64,000 nt of DNA from Capsicum annuum (Eukaryota > Streptophyta > Magnoliopsida > Solanales > Solanaceae). This document shows positions 55,916 through 64,000 of this stretch, piece after piece. Both the position numbers and the translations under genes were made by a program. Each line of letters starts with the position of its first letter. Within the stretch, counting starts at the first letter, position 1. The DNA lies in assembly GCF_002878395.1 (NCBI RefSeq), contig NC_061112.1, positions 41,723,486 through 41,787,485 on the forward strand, in the 5' to 3' direction. Under the pieces are notes generated by a model. That model saw only the letters and a list, made by a program, of their open reading frames with translations. It had not been told where the DNA came from and searched no databases.

Positions 55916-57357
55916 CCTGTGCCTTGGGCCTGCCTAGAAATGCAAAGATATGGTCCCTACCACCAGTCTAAACGTCACATCTGCCAAGCTGATAACTACC
56001 TTGATGGGGATGACTACCTCCCCTACCTGCCTGATGGCCCCCACAACCAGTATGTGGACGACCTCTACCATTACCACCATCTTCCTTACCTGCTGGAATT
56101 AGAGCTCAAGAGCCTACTGTTGGTTAGACTAACCAAATTGCTTTGCACTCAGACAAAATCTCCTAACGTGACCCACTCCGCCACACTCGTAATATATACA
56201 GTACAAGTTAGGCTACTAAACTAACAAAGATAAAGCGAGGTAACCATCAAAGTATGAAAAGGCTGGTTAGATCCTGATGGACCACCCACAGACACCGGCA
56301 TCGTGGGCTGAATAGGGAGGGTAGGGTATCCCTGAGAACTCTGACACCTAGAAAAAAAAGCCACTGAAACTGCCTTCTCTGCGGGCCTTCTTTTCTGATG
56401 CCTTTGCATAACCCTCTTTCCTTACGCCTTCCACCTTCTTGACAAAATCAACCATCTCCTGGAAAAACCTACCTGATGATGTCATCTGAAGAGTAGAAAT
56501 TTGGAGACCTGTATTCAACCCCTTCACAAAATGACGAATTGTCTTCTCCTTAGTTTTCAACAAATGAGGTGCATATCGAGACAATGAATGAAATTTGGCC
56601 TAATAATCGGTAACTGATATGTTCCCCTGCTTAAGATTAGAAAACTCATCCTTTTTTCCATCTCTCAAAGTACGAGGCACATACTTTTCTAGAAATACTA
56701 AGTAAAAGTGTGTCCAAGTCAAGGGAGGCAAACATGTATCCCTACACTCAACATAGGCCCTCCACCACACTTAGCGTCCCCCTGAAACTGAAAAGTAACC
56801 AGTTCTACACCATACCTCTCAACCACCCCCATCATGTGCAGCCTCTTATGACAATCAATAATAAACTCGTAGGCATTCTACAACTTAGCTCCGTGAAAGA
56901 CAGAGGGATTCATCTTGATAAACTTATAGAACAACTCATGCTCATCTTCAGTCATCACCGGATCCACAAACTATCTTGGAAAAACATCTGCTCCTGACTC
57001 TTCTTCCATCCGAGCGGCTACAGTAGCAGTATGTTTCATCCAATGCTGGACTACAGGTGCTACATGCATAGTCCCTGATCCTACCAAATCACTCAAAAAA
57101 CTCAAAACCTGCTGAATCACAGTGGGAGACATATGAATCGGCACTGCACCTCCCTGAGTTGGTGCAACCCCATCATGAACAGACACTCGTTCATCCTGTA
57201 CTAGCATAGCTCTAACCTCAGGAAAATCCATATGTGGGGGAGGAGATACTGGCCTCTCTCTAGCTAGCCCCACAGGCTGAGCTCTGCCCCTGGCGAGCGC
57301 TTCTCTCCTTCCTCCGCTACGTCCTTCTCTTGCCCCATTCCTTCATATTCTTACCAT
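55916..57357 (-). pseudogene. Element G gag, gypsy
   Basis: It starts with ATG at 57357-57355: MVRI, then TGA where Arg is expected, then NGAREGRSGGRREALARGRA. The frame 57273-56971 gives MGLARERPVSPPPHMDFPEV, RVSVHDGVAPTQGGAVPIHM and SPTVIQQVLSFLSDLVGSGT. The gag core survives in 56584-56348 (TIRHFVKGLNTGLQISTLQM, TSSGRFFQEMVDFVKKVEGV). The zinc knuckle near 56195-56150 reads YYECGGVGHVRRFC: first Cys lost, the other Cys, His and Cys kept. Frameshifts separate the blocks. Confidence 0.87.
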
Positions 57358-57575
57358 CTACAAGAATAAAAGTGAAAGAAGTTAGATACCAATTGGAATC
57401 ATGAGATACCAATTGAAATCAAGTAAAAGCATGCAAGAAAGAAGAATTTGAACTTTCCTATTGCCCTGTAGCCTCTTGAAGAAAAGTACAGACGTCTCCA
57501 TACCATTCTGCAAGACTCTACTAGACATGTTTTTGTACGACGAGATTGACAAACCTAAGGCTCTGATACCAACTT
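57358..57575 (-). other. Leader and intact primer-binding site of element G
   Basis: The plus strand 57559-57572 reads GGCTCTGATACCAA (TTGGTATCAGAGCC on the element strand), a full initiator-tRNA-Met site, 3 bases from the LTR. The leader to gag ATG is about 200 bp and aligns with 27802-28019 of element D. Confidence 0.88.
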
Positions 57576-59999
57576 TTTCAGGACCCAAATGGTCACAAGT
57601 GGCACCCACACTAATCTTCCTGTGGGAGAACCATCTAAATCAAATTATTACCTAGTCACTTAGTGAATATTAAGATGATATGTCATAAAATCAACATAGT
57701 AACAATAAACCAGAACTAATCATTAGTTATGTGGAAATCCAACAACTCATTACTAAAACCTCCAAGACCTGAAAGTCATCATACAAAAACTATTAACAAA
57801 AATCATGTCTAAGAGATATTTAAAATATAGTAAATAAGGAATATTTCATTACCAGAAAGATGGACACTAACAAATAAAATGACCCACGGCAACCTGAATA
57901 TGGAGTGCTCACCCTCGGATCAAGATCTTCTATCCAACTCTAGAGGTAAGGTCGAGTCTGAGCCTCTGGAACACTTTCGGCACTTAACAAAAGAAGAGTA
58001 CATGGTAGTATTAGTACAAACCACTATGTACTAGTAGGTATCATAGGCCAACTCAACTTAATAACATGTACATAACATAAATCAAATAACAAGTAAACAT
58101 GCTTAATCACAGAACTCATACTTAATGAATCAACAATACAGCAATAACAGGTCAAAAATTGCTCACAAACAAGCAACATAACCATCAAGAGTATCAACCA
58201 CACTTTAAACATCTAAAGAATCAACATAATTATGTACACATATGCTATGGGACTTATTTTTTCCTAAATTGTCATGACCTGCAGGGAATAATCTATGTTC
58301 ATTTACCGTACTGGCGTGGTACACGATCCAACATATACATATCTGTATCGGCGTGGTACCCGATCTAACATATACATATCCATACCGGTGTGGTACCCAA
58401 TCCAACATATACATATCCGTACCGGCGTGGTACCTAATCCAACATAAACATATCTATGCCAGTGTGGTACCCGATCAAATATATACATATTCGTACTGGC
58501 ATGGTACCCGATCCAACATAAACATATTCATACTGATGTGGTACCTGATCTAACCTATACATATTCTTACCATTATAGTACCTGATCCAACATATACATA
58601 TTTGTACTGGCATGGTATCCGATCCAGCATATACAAATCCTTATCGGCATGGTACCCGATCCAACATATACATATTCATACCGGTGTGGTGCCCAATATA
58701 CCATAAATAAGAATTATCAATATCAAATTTACACAACCTCATAGTATACAACACAATGTACCAAGTTTACAAGTACACTTAAAGTCATAAGACAATTCTA
58801 TCAAGTAAATTTTCAATAATCATTTATACACGCATCAACAATCAAAACATCAATAATTTCAAGCATGTTCGAATACCAATCAACAAGTATTCAATTTAGA
58901 AGCATACACACAATTAAGTCAAGTTTAAACTCCAATGAAACCATAACCTACCTCAATCGAAGAATTCAACACAAGCTAATTTGCCAAGGTCTTGCCCTTT
59001 CGTAAAGCTTCTGAAAGGTACAGCTCTGTTCTAATATAGAATTTGTATAAAAATATGAATCTAATGATCCCATTGTGTAAATTCTTACTATAAAAATTCT
59101 AGACCTAAACTGCAATCCATTCATAGTTATAGTTATAGAATGATAACCTCTTACGAACATGTTGAAAGTCTGAAGCTACAGGAACAGTACTTCACTTGTA
59201 CTACTTGCTAACCTCTTAACATTAATCATTATTCCACAATGATTAATTATTATTCCATTTAACCAATGACTATATTTATCATCAAGAATTATTATATTTA
59301 TTCACTACGTTAAGTCATTAACCCTAATTCTAACTAACAGTAACAGAACAAAAACTTCTCACATTAACAATTGCCAACAATAGCTTAACATCGTACAAAA
59401 GATAATAAATTCTTAGCATGCTACTATGTTATCATTATTCTAATGGACAACACTATTATATTATCATTATTATATTATGAGCCAATGATAACAATTACTA
59501 TATCATCTACTAGTATTATAGTAATTCAACTCAATTCCAAAAGTGTCTTCGTAACTTAAACTTACACCCAAGTGGCCACTGGCTTTAATTTCTCAGTTTT
59601 ACGTTATTATTATAACATTAAACATCAAAATAGCTAACCTGAAAGCTCTCGAGGATCTTCTTTGAAGTGGTAATGTGAAATAGGGTTTTGTTTAACCAAC
59701 GTTCACCACTTTTTCTAACTATTTCCTTCTATTATTGTTATATATGGTAAAGCCTTCCCATCTAAATTTATTTTTGTATTGGCCACATGAGTAATTAAAT
59801 TATAACTTCGGCTCATTTAATCACCAATTAAACTAATTATCTAAAATATACCCAACTAATGACTTACTCACTTCAAAACACCTCAAGAATCGGTATTATC
59901 CATCTCCGTAAGTCATAAATCGACATATACAAACTATAGAGTGCGCTAAAAGTAAAGAAGATGAAAAAAAATTCACAAACAACTGCGAGGGTCGTTACA
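57576..59999 (-). mobile_element. LTR shared by elements H (3' LTR) and G (5' LTR), 2.4 kb
   Basis: The left border is beside the G primer site (TTTTCAGGACCC, expected TGTCAGGACCC). The right border is GAGGGTCGTTACA, directly beside the pol end of H. It is one continuous LTR with a body on each side in the same orientation. It aligns with 28020-33488 minus its insertion (GCTCACCCTCGGATCAAGAT, GAGCCTCTGGAACACTTTC, GAAAGCTCTCGAGGATCTTC). It carries an 11-copy 37-bp array. The frames at 58024-58553 are products of that array or noncoding. Confidence 0.9.
58306..58712. repeat. 37-bp minisatellite, 11 copies, in the H/G LTR
   Basis: Eleven units in strict 37-bp register, each with GTACC-N5-GGTAC or a one-base variant and a CCAACATATACATAT tail. 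The copy number and length (407 bp) are identical to the array at 28749-29155. Confidence 0.93.
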
Positions 60000-60014
60000 T
60001 CTGATACCAATTAA
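60000..60014 (-). other. Primer-site-like motif at the start side of the H/G LTR
   Basis: On the minus strand TTAATTGGTATCAGA immediately precedes the LTR start TGTAACGACC. TTGGTATCAGA is the first 11 bases of the primer-binding site, but it stands where a polypurine tract is expected. Element B has a purine-rich GTGGTGGATAA at the equivalent place. Confidence 0.6.
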
Positions 60015-61480
60015 ACAATTGTTCATCCTTGGATGGTCAAACACAAGACAAGGAGGGAAAACATAAAATTACCTGAATTCGCAAAAAGATGTGGATACTT
60101 GCTATGTATGTCCACCTCGGTCTCCCAAGTGGCCTCCTTAATAGGACTATCCTTCCACTGGACCTTCATAGACGCAATTTCTTTAGTCCTCAACTTACAA
60201 ACATCACTAGTAAGAATAGCAACAGGTTTCTCTTCAGAAGAGAGGTTTTCATCTAACAAGACCTAATCCCAATGAATTATGTAGTCACCATTACCATAAA
60301 ACTTCTTTAACATAGATACAGGAAACTCGGGGTCAACTCTCGACAAACTCAGAGGCATTGCCAACTTATAGGACATTGGCCTCATGCACTAAAGAACCTC
60401 AAATAGTCGAATATATCTAGGACTGAACTTACCTCGCTTCCCAAAATGCATGACACCTGTCATAGGTGACACCTTGAGCAATACTTTCTCCGCCTCTATA
60501 AAATGTGTATCTCTAGCTTTTTGATCCGCATACTATTTTTTTCTGCTTTGAGCCGCTATAAGTTTCTACTGAGTGAAACTAACCTTCTTTAACAAGTCCC
60601 TCAACAGATCAGTACCCAATAGTCTCCCCTTAAATACATCAAACCACCCAATGCGAGATCTATACCTTCTCCCATACAAAGCCTCAAATGGTGCCATATC
60701 GATACTCAAATGAAAACTATTATTATATGCAAATTCAGCCAAAGGTAGAAACTAATCCCAATGGCCTCCAAAATCCATCACACATGTACGAAGTGTATCC
60801 TCCAACACATAAATCGTCCGCTTGGATTGCCCATTGGTGTGAGGGTGAAAATTTGTACTAAGGTTGAAACTTGTGCCCAACTCTTCATGACACTTCTTTC
60901 AAAAGGTAGAGGTAAATTGAGTACCCCTATCTAAGATAAATAGAAACTGGGACCCCATGCAACCAAACTATCTCCTTAAGATAAATCTTGGCCAACTTTA
61001 CTGCATTATAAGTCACCTAAACTGGAATGAAATATGCAGACTTCGTCTACCCATCGATAATAACCCATATAGAATCATAATTTCCCAAAGTCTTAGGACG
61101 ACTAACAACAAAATCCATAATTATCCTCTCCCATTTCAATTCAGGAATAGGCATCTTCTGAAGACTACCACCAAGCTTTTGATGCTCGTACTTTATCTGC
61201 TGACAACTCTGGCATTTAGCAAAAAAATCAACTATGTCACGTTTCACCGACCCTACTAATAATGCTACCTCAAATCATGGTATATCTTGGTTGCACCAGG
61301 ATTTATAGAATACTTCGAACAATGAGCCTCAGCTAGAATAGTAGGAATCAAATCAGCAACACGAGGTACACAAAATAATCTCTTAATCCATAACACACCA
61401 TCACCACCAAGAATGGCCTCCTTGGCCTCACCCTGCAAAATCTTATCACGAATTTTGCTCAACTTAGCATCCTCAAATTG
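60015..61480 (-). pseudogene. Element H integrase and CR region, gypsy
   Basis: In minus order: the frame 61462-61265 gives LFCVPRVADLIPTILAEAHC and KYSINPGATKIYHDLR (HH part of the zinc finger). 61247-61047 gives FFAKCQSCQQIKYEHQKLGG and MDFVVSRPKTLGNYDSIWVI with CC and the first Asp. Shifted pieces to 60560 hold the remaining core and the YNNS.HLSIDMAPFEALYGR tract. 60259-60023 gives MLDENLSSEEKPVAILTSDV, IASMKVQWKDSPIKEATWET and KYPHLFANSGNF, a complete CR end. It matches element G closely. Several stops and shifts. Confidence 0.9.
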
Positions 61481-62060
61481 TTTAACCTTGATTTGATAAA
61501 GAAATGTGGACCTTTCCTCAATGTTGGCTAGAATTCCTTATCTCTCAATAACCTCAAGTCGAACAAACTTATTAGCTAAAGTATGAATCTCTCTAGCCAA
61601 CGGATACCTGCTAGCATTCAAATTTGCCAAACTACCCATACTTTCTGACTTCCTGCTCAATGCATCAGCGACTACATTAGCCTTTTCTAGATGGTAGAGA
61701 ATGGTGATATCATAATCTTTAATAAATTTCATCCATCTACACTGTCTCAAATTCAAATCCCTCTGCATGAACACTTATTGTAAACTGTGGTGATTAGTGA
61801 ACACTTAAAAATGAGCCCTATACAAGTAATGCCTTCATATCTTAAGAACAAAAACTACAGTAGCTAACTCCAAATCATGGGTGGGATAATTCTTCTCATA
61901 AGTCCTCAATTGCCTCAAAGCATAAACAATAACATTTAGTTCATACATCAATACAACACCTAAACCAGAATGTGGGGCATCACAATAAATAATAAAATCC
62001 TTACCTTCTACCGGCAAGGCAAGAATGGGAGTGGTAGTCAATAGGGTCTTGAGCTTTTAA
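61481..62060 (-). pseudogene. Element H RNase H and linker, gypsy
   Basis: The frame 62041-61835 gives [40 protein letters not shown] and [20 protein letters not shown]. It keeps the YCDA and THDLEL acidic boxes. A stop follows at the usual Trp. The frame 61774-61538 gives [40 protein letters not shown] and [20 protein letters not shown], so ADALSRK is intact here. Confidence 0.9.
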
Positions 62061-63000
62061 AAGTTCTCCTCACACTTATCAGACCAAATAAAAGGTACAT
62101 CCTTCTAAGTCAACCACGCCATATGAGTAGCATTAGAAGAAAACCCCTTTACGAACCAGCGGTAATAACTTGCTAAGTCAATAAAGCTACGAACCTCTAT
62201 CACTGAAGTAGGCCTAGCCTAATTCTTAACCACTTCAGTCTTCTGTGGATCTACCATCACTCCTTTTTTTGAAGCCACATGCCCCAAAAAGGATACAGAA
62301 GCCAACAAGAACTCACACTTAGAAAATGTTGCATAAAGATTTTTCTCTTTTAACAAACCCAAAACAATCCTTAAGTGATTCTCATGCTCCTCCTTACTCT
62401 TAGAGTAAATCAGAATATCATTAATAAAGACAATCACAAAAGAATCTAAGTAGGGTTTAAATATCACATTCATCAAACTCATAAAAGTAGCTGGGGTATT
62501 AGTCAGCCCAAAAAACATCACAAGAAACTCATAGTGACCATACCTAGTTTTAAAAGTAGTCTTAGGAATATTGTCAGGCTGAATCTTGAGTTGATGATAC
62601 CTGGACCTTAAATCAATCTTAGAGAATACGGATGCAACCTGCAACTAGTCGAATAAATCATCTATACGGGGACAAGGATACTTGTTATGAATCGTGACTT
62701 TGTTCAACTGCCTATAATCTATACACATACGAAGACTACCATCCTTCTTCTTTACAAACAAGATAGGAGCACCCCATGAAGAGGCACTCAGATAAATAAA
62801 ACCCTTACTCAACAAATCCTGCAATTGAGCCTTTAGATCTCTTAACTCAGTTGGATCCATTCTATAGGGAGAAATAAAAATAGGACGTATACCTGGCTCT
62901 AGATCGATATAGAAGACAATGTCACAGTCTAGCAGCATACCAGGCAAATCTGTAGAAAAAACCTCTTGGAACTCACACACTATAGGAATTGACTCAATAG
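62061..63000 (-). pseudogene. Element H reverse transcriptase, gypsy
   Basis: Two long open pieces are separated by a single TAG at 62647-62645 (DLFD-stop-LQ, a Gln position). The upstream piece is [27 protein letters not shown]-like [20 protein letters not shown], and [20 protein letters not shown]. The downstream piece is [60 protein letters not shown] and [20 protein letters not shown]. The catalytic box is FIND (FIDD in element G). This RT is almost continuous over about 275 codons, apart from one stop and one active-site change. Confidence 0.93.
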
Positions 63001-63480
63001 ATGGGACCACTGTGGAAGTGTCCCAAAGATGTGCTAGGAAGGCCAAACAACCTCTCCTAATTAACCTCTTTGCATGCAGAAAAGAAATAGTTTCATTGGA
63101 GCAGTACTATATTCACCCTCACAAGTCAATCTATTCTCGGCATAGCCACAGTCACTATCTTAGCATGAAAATCTAATATAGCATGATACGGATATAACAA
63201 ACTCATACCCAAAATTATATCAAAATCTATTATGTCTAGAATATCTAAATATGCCCAAGTCTGATACCCCATAAATATAACAGAGCAAGAACGATAAAAT
63301 CTATCAACTATAATAAAATCACCAATAGGAGTAGACACGTGAATCAAAAAGTCAAGAAAGTCACATACCATGCTCAATCCCACGGCAAAATTAGGAGACA
63401 CGTATGAAAAAGTAGAGCCAGGATCAAATAATATAGTAGCCATCTGGTCACAGATAAGAATTGTACCTATAATAGCAGTA
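63001..63480 (-). pseudogene. Element H protease and linker, gypsy
   Basis: The frame 63443-63126 gives MATILFDPGSTFSYVSPNFA, VGLSMVCDFLDFLIHVSTPI, GDFIIVDRFYRSCSVIF, YLDILDIIDFDIILGMSLLY and PYHAILDFHAKIVTVAMPRI. The active site LFDPGST is intact and the whole domain is open in one frame, the best protease in the window. ILGMDWL is ILGMSLL here. A shift follows before the linker that leads to RT ([20 protein letters not shown], 63046). This copy shows the uninterrupted target site of element E (CTCAATCCC at about 63392). Confidence 0.92.
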
Positions 63481-64000
63481 TCTGATGCCTCTACCTTGGG
63501 CCTACCTAGAAAGGTATAGATATAGGCAATACCACCAGTCTGAACGTCACATCTTCTAAGTTAAGAACCACCTTGATGGGACTGACTACCACCCCTACCT
63601 ATCTGATGACCCCCATGACTACCCTGTAGACGACCTCTATCATTACCATCACCTCCCATATCTGCTGGAACTAGAGCTCCAAGAGCCAGCTGTTGGCTAG
63701 ACTGACCAAACTTCTTTATGCTCGGACAAAACCTCCTAAGATGACCTACTATGCCATACTCATAATATATACAGTCCAAGGTAAGCCATTGAGATGATAA
63801 AGATGAAGTGAGGTAACCACTAGAGTATGAAAATGGTTAGCTAGCTCCTGACAGACCACCCACAGACACCGATATTGCTGACTAAATGGGGTGGACAGGA
63901 TATACCTGAGAACTCTGACCCCTTGAATAAGAACCACTGAAACTTCCTCCTCTGTGGGCCTTCTTTTCTAATGCCTTGGCATAACTCTCTTGCCTTATGC
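63481..64000 (-). pseudogene. Element H gag C-terminal part, runs off the window
   Basis: The frame 63779-63561 gives MDCIYYEYGIVGHLRRFCPS, IKKFGQSSQQLALGALVPAD and a Gly/Gln-rich tail. The zinc knuckle is YYEYGIVGHLRRFC: both N-terminal Cys are Tyr while His and the last Cys remain. From 63800 to 64000 the sequence matches the corresponding G and D gag (SYSRGSQSSQ.., KKAHRGGSF.. in pieces). The gag start would lie about 1 kb beyond the right edge. Confidence 0.85.

Noticed and set aside
58159..58553. Several short frames with Tyr-rich repeats on both strands
   Set aside because: Translations of the 37-bp array in the H/G LTR.
1..64000. A novel defence, biosynthetic or regulatory gene system
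   Set aside because: I looked on both strands for non-transposon domains and found none. The unusual content is structural (LTR chaining, mosaic duplication, ordered LTR repeats), not a new gene cluster.

Overview
The window is plant nuclear DNA, AT-rich, and consists almost entirely of nested, decayed transposable elements. A member of the Solanaceae (pepper, tomato or potato type) is the best guess. That rests on a tRNA-derived SINE resembling the Solanaceae TS/SolS group, on Ty3/gypsy LTRs opening TGTAACGACC or TGTCACGACCC, and on an Ogre/Tat-like LTR ending with a 'caagtggcgactctga' block. These family matches are recognised from memory, not searched. I found no intact host gene, tRNA, rRNA or CRISPR array, and no complete coding region in any transposon.

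Nest 1 (1-14660). A minus-strand gypsy element C (protease 7218-7660, gag 7661-9158, 5' LTR 9365-13681) is interrupted on its left by the 3' part of a plus-strand gypsy element A (integrase and CR region 1056-1405 and 3910-4286, 3' LTR 4301-7217). A is itself broken by an LTR end (1-1055) and by a 2.5-kb solo LTR (1406-3909). The LTR of C carries an Ogre/Tat-like solo LTR (11170-13230). To its right lies a degenerate tandem repeat (13682-14660) that holds a SINE with a 17-bp target duplication.

Nest 2 (14661-26236). A 5'-truncated plus-strand gypsy element B keeps gag tail, protease, RT, RNase H, integrase, CR region and 3' LTR. That LTR is split by a minus-strand Ty1/copia element (18876-22299) and then cut by the start of another gypsy LTR (23228-23712). 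A 5'-truncated LINE (23713-26236, minus) follows.

Nest 3 (26237-64000). Three minus-strand gypsy bodies of one family (H, G, D) are chained head to tail and share LTRs: H body, LTR 57576-59999, G body, LTR 28020-33488, D gag. The second shared LTR is interrupted by a 3.06-kb solo LTR (29872-32933). The G protease is interrupted by an 18.9-kb gypsy element E (36868-55801) with a perfect TCAAT target duplication. Inside E sits a plus-strand Athila-like element F. The F/E junction is scrambled: one F LTR plus about 1 kb of E occurs twice (39646-42270 and 46539-49169).

The bodies encode the usual gypsy order gag, protease, RT, RNase H, integrase, all broken by stops, frameshifts and catalytic substitutions, so the window should be unable to transpose autonomously. 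The most interesting material is structural: the LTR-sharing tandem chain, the F/E mosaic duplication, and ordered repeat modules inside LTRs (five TGACG/GATAAG modules, eleven-copy 37-bp minisatellites, three identical-arm palindromes). Percent identities, insertion ages and family names would need computation I could not run.
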